A stretch of 64,000 bases of DNA from Streptomyces iconiensis (GTDB taxonomy: Bacteria > Actinomycetota > Actinomycetes > Streptomycetales > Streptomycetaceae). The notes below the pieces were generated by a model that was not told the origin of the DNA, made no database searches, and worked only from the letters and a program-made list of their open reading frames with translations. The position numbers and the translations under genes were made by a program. The DNA lies in NCBI RefSeq assembly GCF_028657195.3, contig NZ_JANCPR020000019.1, forward strand, positions 62,001-126,000, read 5' to 3'. Below, piece after piece: positions 8,346 to 16,095 of the stretch; the stretch's first letter is position 1, and the number at the start of each line of letters is the position of its first letter.

Positions 8346-9293
8346 ATGCCCACACAGGTCCCTCGGCATGTGGCCTGCATCATGGGCGGCAACGGCCGCT
8401 GGGCCGGGCAGCGTGGACTCGCCGCCGCCCATGGCGATCTCGCTTCCGCGAGCGCCCTCAAGGCGATGTTCGAGACCACTGAGGAGGAGGGCGTCGAATG
8501 GCTGACGCTCCTCACTCCCGCCGAGCAGTCGGCGAGTGCGGAGGAGACAAGCTTCCTGTTGCCTTTTTTCGCGCAGCACGTCCTCGGCACAGCCCTGGAG
8601 CGCCTGCACAGCGAAGGCGTACGCGTGCGGATGCTGGGGGCCACCGGCCCTGGCATCTCCGAGGACGTCCGGCACCGGCTACGTGACGCGGAGGACCTGA
8701 CCCGCGGCAACACCCGGCGGAACCTGACGATCGCCTTCGAGCACGGCGGCCGGAGGGACGTCCTGGACGCGGCACGCGAGTTGATCGCCCGCCGTGTCCC
8801 CGCCGACAAGGTGACGGCGGACACCCTCCCCCAGTACATGCAGTGCCCCGAACTACCCGACGTCGACCTCCTCATCCGTACTGGAGGCGAACACCGGATC
8901 TCGGGCTTCCTGCTGTGGCACTGCGCTGACGCCGAACTCGTCTTCCTCGACGTCCCCTGGCCGGACTTCCGCACCGACCATCTGCGGTACGCCCTGGACC
9001 TCTACCGGCGACGCCACCCCGACCAGGCCGCGGCCGACCCTGCCTCCGGCGAGACCTACCCCGCCCCCGCTCAGCGTCCCGGCTCGGGCCTCCCGGCCGA
9101 CGCCGGCGTCCCTGCTGGCGATGGTCTGCTGACCAAGCTGCTCCGCCTCCCCGGCACCCTCGCCACCTACCTGGGCCTCGTCCTCCTCGACGGGCTCCAG
9201 GAAACACTCAGCTACGGCGACCCGCAGATGAACGGGCCGGACTCCGGCCTCAGCGACGGGCCGCCCAGCCCACCGGCGCCCTCCGGTTCCTGA
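8346..9293 (+). CDS. Cis-prenyltransferase (UPPS superfamily) homologue, catalytic Asp missing
   Basis: 315-aa member of the undecaprenyl diphosphate synthase superfamily. Recognisable blocks are HVACIMGGNGRWAGQRG, the AFEHGGRRDV block and DLLIRTGGEHRISGFLLWH, followed by ELVFLDVPWPDF. The first block is normally HVAIIMDGNGRWA; the Asp that coordinates Mg2+ and is needed for the normal reaction is Gly here (residue ~15). The FSxENW region is also unrecognisable (LLTPAEQSAS). A ~70-aa Pro-rich C-terminal extension with a hydrophobic patch is unusual. ATG 8346 has GGAGG 5 nt upstream. Candidate activities include irregular prenyl coupling or a non-catalytic subunit; these are inference. Confidence 0.85.
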   Translation: MPTQVPRHVACIMGGNGRWAGQRGLAAAHGDLASASALKAMFETTEEEGVEWLTLLTPAEQSASAEETSFLLPFFAQHVLGTALERLHSEGVRVRMLGATGPGISEDVRHRLRDAEDLTRGNTRRNLTIAFEHGGRRDVLDAARELIARRVPADKVTADTLPQYMQCPELPDVDLLIRTGGEHRISGFLLWHCADAELVFLDVPWPDFRTDHLRYALDLYRRRHPDQAAADPASGETYPAPAQRPGSGLPADAGVPAGDGLLTKLLRLPGTLATYLGLVLLDGLQETLSYGDPQMNGPDSGLSDGPPSPPAPSGS

Positions 9294-9540
9294 CAGCCGA
9301 CCAGCGCCCGCCGCACCGCGTCCCCAGTACCGGCCCACTCGTGGACAAAGCCACCGCCCTGTCGTTACCCCGCAGGTCACGCTGCCTTCCGTCCTGGCGT
9401 TCAACGCTTTCAACAGGTCGTACACCGAGTCCGTGAATCGCGGTGTTTCAGCCGGGAAGCACGGCGAGGAGCCCGGGCCGTCGCCTCCCCCAGAGGCCAA
9501 GCAGTTCGACGTTCCCGTCATACCGGGCCGAGGTGTGGTG

Positions 9541-10848
9541 ATGTTGCGGAAGGATGAACTGCCGTCCCGGCACAGGGCTGTTGCGCCGGGGTGGTCGCCG
9601 CTGTATTACCGGGGCGACCCATTGGAGATCCTCTCGGGACACGGGAGGTATGTGCGGGACGCGCAGGGGCGCTCCTATCTGGACCTCTACGGGGGGATCG
9701 GCGCGAATCTGCTCGGGTACGACGTGCCCGAGGTGCGCCAGGCGCTGGAGCGTCAGCTGCGTACCGGTGTGGTGCACACTTCCACGTTCTATCTCAGTCG
9801 CTCTCACGTGGAGTTGGCCGAGCGCGTGGGGCGGTTGTCCGGCGTTCCCGACCCCGTGGTGTTCTTCACCTGCTCGGGCACTGAGGCAGTGGAGACAGCG
9901 TTGTTGCTGGCCACCGAGTATCGCCGCAGCCGTCAGGTGGTCGCGCTGCACCACGGCTACCACGGGCGCTCCTTCGGTGCCCTGGCAGTGACCGGTGACC
10001 GCCGGTGGCAGGGTATGGCGCTGTCCCCACTGAATGTTGCTCATGTCCCGGCGGGACGCGCGGACCCTCAAGGAGCTGCACAGGAGGATACGGCGGCCTA
10101 CGTGCGGCGGTGTGCTGCTGAACTGGAGGGGCTGCTCGATGGGGTTCTGCCGCCGGTGGCGGCGCTGTTGGCCGAGCCGGTGCAGGGGGTGGCCGGTGCG
10201 GTTCCGCTGGAGCCCGGACAGCTGGCTGCCTACGGGCGGGCGGCGCGCGAGCGCGGAGTACTGCTGATCGTCGATGAGATGCAGACCGGTTGGGGTCGCA
10301 CCGGACGTTACTGGGGCCACCAGTGGGCCGAGGCACAGCCCGATCTGCTGGTGTTCGGTAAGGGCGTCGGCAACGGGCTGGCGCTGGGCGGCGTAGTGGG
10401 ACGTCGCGAGGTGATGTCCTGCCTGCCCATGCCCAGCGTCTCCACCTTCGGCGGCAACCCGCTGGCCACCACGGCTGCCGCGGCCACCCTCGACGTACTC
10501 GAAGAGCGCGATCTTCCCCGCTACGCACATCGGATCGGCGGACTGCTGCGCAGCCGGCTGGACGGGCGGCTGCGTGAGACGGCTTCCGCACGGTCTGTGC
10601 AGGGGTGGGGCCTGCTGTTGGGACTGGCGTTCGTGGATCCGGACACCGGCGCCCCGAGTCCCGCTCGCGCCGCAGCCGTGCAAGAGGAATGCCGGGCGAG
10701 AGGCGTACTGGTCGGGCTGGGCGGCACTGCCGGCAACCGGCTGCGGCTGATGCCGCCCCTGACCCTCACGGAAGAAGAAGCGCGACACGGCGCAGATGTC
10801 ATCGCCGCCGCCGCGCAAGAGACCGACGGGTGCGGGAGGAGCACTTGA
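9541..10848 (+). CDS. Class III (ornithine/omega-type) PLP aminotransferase
   Basis: 435-aa fold-type I PLP enzyme that moves an amino group between an amine or amino acid and a keto acid or aldehyde. It shows the class III signature: the cofactor-binding DEMQTGWGRTG (residues ~245-255) and the Schiff-base lysine in LLVFGKGVGNGLALGG (~275). CSGTEAVETALLLA binds the phosphate, and ALHHGYHGRSFG is also typical. ATG 9541 is preceded by GAGG. It stops 1 nt before the NRPS start, so the two are cotranscribed and probably coupled. In this operon it may supply an unusual amino acid or aminate a polyketide aldehyde; the substrate is unknown. Confidence 0.9.
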   Translation: MLRKDELPSRHRAVAPGWSPLYYRGDPLEILSGHGRYVRDAQGRSYLDLYGGIGANLLGYDVPEVRQALERQLRTGVVHTSTFYLSRSHVELAERVGRLSGVPDPVVFFTCSGTEAVETALLLATEYRRSRQVVALHHGYHGRSFGALAVTGDRRWQGMALSPLNVAHVPAGRADPQGAAQEDTAAYVRRCAAELEGLLDGVLPPVAALLAEPVQGVAGAVPLEPGQLAAYGRAARERGVLLIVDEMQTGWGRTGRYWGHQWAEAQPDLLVFGKGVGNGLALGGVVGRREVMSCLPMPSVSTFGGNPLATTAAAATLDVLEERDLPRYAHRIGGLLRSRLDGRLRETASARSVQGWGLLLGLAFVDPDTGAPSPARAAAVQEECRARGVLVGLGGTAGNRLRLMPPLTLTEEEARHGADVIAAAAQETDGCGRST

Positions 10849-10849
10849 G

Positions 10850-13800
10850 ATGCGGACACAGGATGCGGACAAGCTGGCCGCGCTGCGGCCCTTCCCCCTG
10901 ACCTCAGTACAGCGCGCTTACCTGCTGGGGCGGGATGAGGAGCAGCCTCTGGGCGGCATGGGCTGCCATATGTCCTTCGGATTCGACGCCGCCACCGCGC
11001 CGGATCCGGGCCGGCTCCGACACGCTTACCAGCGGCTGCAAGAGCGCCACCCCATGCTGCGTGCCGTCTTCCCCGACCAGGAGCACGGCCTGGTACGCCC
11101 GCAGCCTGTAGGCCAGTTGACGGTGCACGACCTCACCGGTGCATCGCCGCAGGAGCGTACTTCGGCCCTGCTCCGCGTGCGCGAGCAGTTCGCGCAGCGC
11201 ACATGCGACCCGGCGCGCGGCCCGATGATGGAGCTGCACCTGTCGCTGCTGCCGGACGGTGGCGCCCGGCTGTATGCCGACATCGATCTGCTGGCGGCCG
11301 ATCCGCCCAGCATCCGCACCGTTTTGAACGACCTCGCCCAGCTCTACGCTGGCGAAACCGGTGAGCTGCCGCCGCTGGGCTACGACTTCCCCCGGCACCA
11401 AAGCGAGTACGGCCGGTGGGGCATCGGAGCGCGCTCGCGGTCCGAGGAGCTGAACGCCGACGAGCTGGCGCACGTGGAACTCAGTGCACCTCGCCTCCCC
11501 CTGACTCAGGACCCGGAGTCGGCGTCAGGCGGCCGGTTTCACCGCCGCACCCTCTCGATACCGCAGCAGGGGTGGCGGCGGATTCAGGAGAAGGCCGCGC
11601 GAGCGGGTGTGCGTCCCCGGGCAGTCCTGTATGCCGCCTACATCCATACCCTGCAGCGTTGGAGCGAGGGCGACCACTTCTTACTCAACGTGCCGCTCTT
11701 CGACCGCCCCCGGGCCCACCCGGACATCGATGCCACCGTCGGGGACTTCAGCCGCCTGTGTGCCTCGCCAGTCACCGACACGGGCGCCAGTACCCTCCTG
11801 GAACTGGCCCGCAGCGCCCACGCGGACGACCATGCCCTGCGTTCCGGCGGCCAGGCGGCCACATGGGAATCCGTAGCTGTTGCCGCGCGCCGGCGCGGGC
11901 AGGTGCCGCCCCTGTTGGGAGCCGTCTACACCGAGCTGGACGAGCCGTGGGCGGGGGAGGAATTCACCCGCCGCTTCGGGGCCCTGTCCTGGGCGCTCAC
12001 CCAGACGCCTCAGGTATGGCTGGACTGCCTGGTCCACCCCACGGGCGAGGGCATGTGCATGGCCTGGGACGCGGTGGACGATCTCTTCCCGCCCGGTGTC
12101 CTGGACGGCATGGCGGAGCACTGCACCACCGTGCTCACCGCCTTCGCCGACCGCGACTGGCACGCCTCCGTGCCCACCGGCCTGCCCAGCGTGCAGGCCG
12201 ATGTCCGTCGGCAGGCGAACGCCACCGAGGCGCCGGAAAGCGGACGGCTGCTGCACGAGCGGTTCTTCGACCTGGCGGCCACCGCCCCCACGCCGGTCGC
12301 GCTGCGCTGCGGGGGCGAGGCGGTCAGCCGGGGTCAACTCGCTGAACGGGCCCTGCGGGTGGCCGCGCTGTTGCAGGAGCACGGCGTGGCGGCGGAGGAG
12401 CCTGTCGGTGTCTGCCTGGGGGCGGGTACCGAGCAAGTCGCCGCCGTGCTGGGCGTGTTGGCGGCCGGCGCCTGCTACGTTCCCGTCGGCCCTGACCAGC
12501 CCGCACAGCGCCGCGACCGCATTCTTGGGACAGCCGGAGCGCGGATCGTCCTCACCGGTCCGCCGGACGGCGCCGACCACGAGGAAGGCGGCGACCACGA
12601 GGAAGGCGGCGATGCCCGTCCGGCGTACCTGCCGGTGGCCGAGGCAGCCTCTCGTCCGCCGCTGGGGCGGCCGGTCGAGGTGGACCCCGCAGCACTCGCC
12701 TACACCATCTTCACCTCCGGCTCGACCGGCTCCCCCAAGGGCGTCGAGATCGAGCACCGCTCGGCCGTCAACACGCTCGAAGACCTCAACCAGCGCGGCG
12801 ACATCGGCCCGCAGGACGCGTGCCTACTCGTCTCCGCGCTCGACTTCGATCTGTCGGTGTACGAAATCTTCGGCCCGCTCATGGCCGGAGGGTGCGTGGT
12901 GGTGCCCAGCGGCGAGGAGCAGCGGGACCCGGAGGCGTGGCTGCGTCTGATCGGCGAGCACCGCGTCACCGTGTGGGACTCGGTCCCCGTGCTCTTGGAG
13001 ACGCTGATCGCGGCCGGGGAGACGGCCCACGAGACAGCCCAGGAGACAGGCGAGGTCGCGGGAGCGCTGCGCGGCCTGCGGGTGGCGCTGACCGGAGGCG
13101 ACTGGATCGGCATCGACCTGCCGCAGCGGCTGCGCCAACTGGCGCCCGGCTGCCGCTTCTTCGCCTGCGGCGGCGCCACCGAAGGCGCGGTCTACTCCAA
13201 CCTCTTCGAGGTCGAGGAGGTCTCCCCGCAGTGGACATCGCTGCCCTACGGGTATCCGCTGCGCAACCAGCGTTACCGGGTGGTCGATGGGCAGGGCCGG
13301 GACTGCCCCGACTGGGTGCCCGGCGAGCTGTGGATCGGCGGGCGCGGTGTGGCCCGCGGCTACCGAGGCGACCCGGAGCGCACCGCCGGGAGCTTCCCCG
13401 CAGCCGAGGACGGAACACGCTGGTACCGCACCGGCGACATGGGTCGCTACCGCGACGACGGTGTCCTGGAGTTCCTGGGCCGCGTGGATCACCAGATCAA
13501 ACTCCACGGCTACCGCATCGAACTCGGCGAGGTGGAGGCCGCCGTCGCCGCCCACCCCGACGTCTCACGCGCCGTTGCCGTCGTGACCGGGCCGGAGGCG
13601 CAGCGGCGGATCGTCTCCTTCGTACAGCCCGCCACCGACACCGTGGACCTCCCCGCCGTACGGCACCAGGCGCGGGACTGGCTACCTGACTACGCGCAGC
13701 CCGACGACTACCTGATCCTGCCCGAGCTGCCGCTGAACGACAACGGCAAGATCGACCGCAAGGAACTGGCCACCTGGGCCACGCCGCACACCGAGCCAGT

Positions 13801-14086
13801 GGACCAAGAGCCGCCGCAGACAGCAACGGAAGAGACACTGGCCCATGAGTGGTCAGCGCTGCTGGAGACCTCCGTTACCTCCCGGCACCACAACTTCTTC
13901 GAGCTGGGCGGCAACAGCCTCTCTGCCATGCACCTCGCCACCGCCATCCAGCGCCGCTTCCACACTCGGGTGCCGCTGCGGCGGCTGCAGGCGGCGGCCA
14001 CCCTCACCGGCATGGCCCGCGCTGTGGACGACGCGTGCGCAGACGGGCATCGCGCCGGCCCGAACGGCAGCGAGGCGAGGACATGA
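10850..14086 (+). CDS. Single-module NRPS: Cy-A-PCP
   Basis: 1078-aa non-ribosomal peptide synthetase. Residues ~15-435 are a condensation-family domain of the heterocyclisation type. Its core motif DLLAADPPS (~147) fits DxxxxDxxS instead of HHxxxDG, and the N-terminus LTSVQRAYLLGR is typical of Cy domains. Residues ~475-960 are the adenylation domain: FTSGSTGSPKG, FDLSVYEIFG, GGATEGAVYSN, YRTGDMGRY, catalytic Lys in NDNGKIDRKE. My hand-read pocket code is D-L-Y-D-L-G-C-V-Y-K, close to Cys-type codes only at the first positions. The PCP Ser is in FFELGGNSL (~1024). There is no TE or loading module, so it needs an acyl donor from another carrier. GGAGG precedes ATG 10850; the 3' end overlaps the thioesterase by ATGA. 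Confidence 0.93.
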   Translation: MRTQDADKLAALRPFPLTSVQRAYLLGRDEEQPLGGMGCHMSFGFDAATAPDPGRLRHAYQRLQERHPMLRAVFPDQEHGLVRPQPVGQLTVHDLTGASPQERTSALLRVREQFAQRTCDPARGPMMELHLSLLPDGGARLYADIDLLAADPPSIRTVLNDLAQLYAGETGELPPLGYDFPRHQSEYGRWGIGARSRSEELNADELAHVELSAPRLPLTQDPESASGGRFHRRTLSIPQQGWRRIQEKAARAGVRPRAVLYAAYIHTLQRWSEGDHFLLNVPLFDRPRAHPDIDATVGDFSRLCASPVTDTGASTLLELARSAHADDHALRSGGQAATWESVAVAARRRGQVPPLLGAVYTELDEPWAGEEFTRRFGALSWALTQTPQVWLDCLVHPTGEGMCMAWDAVDDLFPPGVLDGMAEHCTTVLTAFADRDWHASVPTGLPSVQADVRRQANATEAPESGRLLHERFFDLAATAPTPVALRCGGEAVSRGQLAERALRVAALLQEHGVAAEEPVGVCLGAGTEQVAAVLGVLAAGACYVPVGPDQPAQRRDRILGTAGARIVLTGPPDGADHEEGGDHEEGGDARPAYLPVAEAASRPPLGRPVEVDPAALAYTIFTSGSTGSPKGVEIEHRSAVNTLEDLNQRGDIGPQDACLLVSALDFDLSVYEIFGPLMAGGCVVVPSGEEQRDPEAWLRLIGEHRVTVWDSVPVLLETLIAAGETAHETAQETGEVAGALRGLRVALTGGDWIGIDLPQRLRQLAPGCRFFACGGATEGAVYSNLFEVEEVSPQWTSLPYGYPLRNQRYRVVDGQGRDCPDWVPGELWIGGRGVARGYRGDPERTAGSFPAAEDGTRWYRTGDMGRYRDDGVLEFLGRVDHQIKLHGYRIELGEVEAAVAAHPDVSRAVAVVTGPEAQRRIVSFVQPATDTVDLPAVRHQARDWLPDYAQPDDYLILPELPLNDNGKIDRKELATWATPHTEPVDQEPPQTATEETLAHEWSALLETSVTSRHHNFFELGGNSLSAMHLATAIQRRFHTRVPLRRLQAAATLTGMARAVDDACADGHRAGPNGSEART

Positions 14087-14841
14087 ACCCCACCCAGCTG
14101 CCCGGGCCCGCCGGCGAATGGCTGCGCCCCCTGCACACCCCCGCCGGCGCCCCACTCCGCCTGATCTGTTTCCCCCACGCCGGCGGTGGCGCCAGCCTCT
14201 TCCGCGCCTGGGTGCCCTCCATGCCCGACGACTGCGCGCTGTGGGCGGTGCAGTACCCCGGTCGTGAGGACCGCATCACCGAGCGGCACTGCGACTCGGT
14301 TCCGCAGCTCGCCCGCCGCATCGCCTACGCGCTGCAGTGGGCCATGGACACCCCCTACGCGCTCTTCGGACACAGCATGGGCGCCATCGTCGCCTACGAA
14401 ACCGCACGTGAAGTGGACAAACTCGGCCTCACCAGCCCCCTGCGGCTCATCGCCTCCGGCAGTCCGCCGCCCGACCAGGCCGCCGCGGCCTGCCGTGCGG
14501 AGCGCGACGCAGCATCGCCACCACCCGCGTCGGCGCAGGAGGCGGAGCGGCCCGTCACAGCGACAGCCCTGGAGACCGACACCGATCTCCTCGCCCGTTA
14601 CGGCCCGGATCCCGGCGCCGTGCCGACCGAGGTGCCCCTCACCGTGCTGCGCCACGACGACGACCCGGACCTCGACACCGGGACGGCTCGCGGCTGGGCC
14701 GCGGTGACCAAAGCGAGCTGCCGCCTGCGCACCCTCCCCGGCGACCACTTCACCTGCGTCACCGACCCCGAAAGGACCATTGAGGAGACCATGTCGGCCC
14801 TCACAACGGCGCACCTTTCCGACACAAGGAGGACAGCATGA
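14083..14841 (+). CDS. Type II thioesterase
   Basis: 252-aa alpha/beta-hydrolase of the stand-alone thioesterase family that clears misloaded acyl groups from NRPS/PKS carrier proteins. The sequence shows RLICFPHAGGGASLFRAW near the N-terminus, the nucleophile elbow FGHSMGAIVAYE (Ser ~98) and GDHF (catalytic His) near the C-terminus. The acidic residue is probably in LRHDDDPD. A short Ala/Pro/Glu-rich segment replaces part of the lid. ATG 14083 overlaps the NRPS stop (ATGA) and its own stop overlaps the next gene the same way, so translation is coupled across the operon. It probably serves the Cy-A-PCP protein; the PKS is a possible second client. Confidence 0.92.
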   Translation: MNPTQLPGPAGEWLRPLHTPAGAPLRLICFPHAGGGASLFRAWVPSMPDDCALWAVQYPGREDRITERHCDSVPQLARRIAYALQWAMDTPYALFGHSMGAIVAYETAREVDKLGLTSPLRLIASGSPPPDQAAAACRAERDAASPPPASAQEAERPVTATALETDTDLLARYGPDPGAVPTEVPLTVLRHDDDPDLDTGTARGWAAVTKASCRLRTLPGDHFTCVTDPERTIEETMSALTTAHLSDTRRTA

Positions 14842-15275
14842 ACGCCACCCCCGGCCTCACCAACGGCACCACCGAACTGCTCCTCAAACGCGAGGCGTTG
14901 TTCCACCGTCTGACCGACCCCGAGGCCATCCCACGGTTCTTCGACAGCGTCGCTGAGAACGTCAGCTGGACCCTGCACGGCAAACACCCCCTGGCCGGCG
15001 AATACACCTCCAAGCAGGCGTTCCTCGACCAGGTCATCCACCGCCTCGGCCCGATGATGCGCAACGGCCTTCGCTTCCAGATCAACCGTCTGCACATCGG
15101 CGACCCCGTCACCGTCGCCGAGATGGAAAGCACCTCCATCGGCCACGACGGCGCGCCATACGACCAGGTCTATGCCTGGATATGCACCTTCGATGAGCGC
15201 GACACCATCATCAACGTCCACGCCTACGTCGACTCCGTAGCCGTCATCGAATTCCTCCGCCGCAACGAAGGGTGA
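14838..15275 (+). CDS. NTF2-like / SnoaL-type protein
   Basis: 145-aa protein with the NTF2/SnoaL/ketosteroid-isomerase layout: an N-terminal helix (LLKREALFHRLTDPEAIPRFF), VAENVSWTLHGKHPLAGEY, then an open beta-cone ending in YAWICTFDERDTIINVHAYVDS. Such proteins can be cyclases, isomerases, hydroxylase partners or binding proteins. It is the last gene of the aminotransferase-NRPS-TEII operon (ATGA overlap, then a strong hairpin), so it probably acts on the carrier-bound or released product. I cannot say which reaction. Confidence 0.8.
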   Translation: MNATPGLTNGTTELLLKREALFHRLTDPEAIPRFFDSVAENVSWTLHGKHPLAGEYTSKQAFLDQVIHRLGPMMRNGLRFQINRLHIGDPVTVAEMESTSIGHDGAPYDQVYAWICTFDERDTIINVHAYVDSVAVIEFLRRNEG

Positions 15276-15285
15276 CAGGAGCCCG

Positions 15286-15322
15286 GTTCGGGCCGGCCGA
15301 TGTCCCACCGGCCGGCCCGAAC
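15286..15322 (+). terminator. Hairpin after the NRPS operon
   Basis: Perfect 14-bp inverted repeat GTTCGGGCCGGCCG / CGGCCGGCCCGAAC with a 9-nt loop, 10 nt after the stop of the NTF2-like gene. There is no T-tract, as is common in Streptomyces. Confidence 0.85.
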
Positions 15323-15620
15323 GGCACGAGGCCGGGGCCCAACACAGCCGATCGCCGCCGCTGACACAGGGCCGGGTGAGTATGCGCGAGCCAAGACGGC
15401 GCTGGTGCAGGAACTCACCGACGATGCTTGCGATCAACTGGGGCTGCTATCGGCGCCCGTGCGGAGAAATCAGTGGGCCTTGCCCAACCTGGCTGAATGC
15501 AGGGCGAATTAGAGGGTGCCGCGTACGGGAAAGCCCCGCCAGCTTGTAGTTGCGGGCGGCGAGGGAGAAAGCCGCAGTGGGCTCCACGGATACGCAGAGG
15601 TTCAGGTGGATTCCGGTGGA
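15323..15620. other. Convergent intergenic region
   Basis: About 300 bases between the operon terminator and the 3' end of the cupin gene. No gene supported. GTG/ATG-rich fragments here lack ribosome sites. Confidence 0.4.
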
Positions 15621-16082
15621 TCAGCTCTCGTGCGGTGCGGGCGACATGGGAGGGGCGGGCGCTTCGATCGAGAGCGGCGCGTCCGGTCCGGGGAGGAAGT
15701 ACACGGCGTAGAGGACCAGCGGGCTGTTACACAGGTTGTCCCCGATGTGGGCATGTTCCGGGCCGCTGTTCTCCACGAAACACCATTCCTCGGCGTAGGT
15801 CTCGGTCGACCAGTCGGTAAAGGTGCGGGTCAGCGTGCCGGCGCGCACGACTGCGAGGAGCGGACCCGGGTGGTAGTGCCATCCGGTGGTACCGCCCGGC
15901 GGCAGAGTGATTTCGCGCATCGTGACGTGCGTGGCATGCCGGCCCAGGTACGGGAGCGAGCACGCCAGCACTCCAGTGGCGAGCCCGTCGTTGTGCGCGG
16001 GAGGCGCATCGTCGGGGGGCCAGGGCGCGGGCGAGTCCCCGGGGAGAGCCAGAGTGGCGAGGATGTCCATCGGGGTGGTCAC
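15621..16082 (-). CDS. Cupin-domain protein
   Basis: 153-aa single-domain cupin. The metal-site pattern is partly visible: PPGGTTGWHYHPGPLLAVVRAG gives the G-x5-H-x-H...G box, followed by ENSGPEHAHIGDN for the second box. It could be a small metal-dependent isomerase, dioxygenase or sensor. The start is GTG 16082 with GGGGAGG 6-8 nt upstream, 13 nt after the acetolactate synthase stop, so the two are in one transcript. No substrate can be inferred. Confidence 0.75.
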   Translation of the reverse strand: MTTPMDILATLALPGDSPAPWPPDDAPPAHNDGLATGVLACSLPYLGRHATHVTMREITLPPGGTTGWHYHPGPLLAVVRAGTLTRTFTDWSTETYAEEWCFVENSGPEHAHIGDNLCNSPLVLYAVYFLPGPDAPLSIEAPAPPMSPAPHES

Positions 16083-16095
16083 GAGGTTCCTCCCC

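Noticed and set aside
13849..14082. An upstream extension of the thioesterase into the NRPS
   Set aside because: It overlaps the PCP-coding sequence in another frame; the ATGA-coupled ATG 14083 matches the normal TEII N-terminus.
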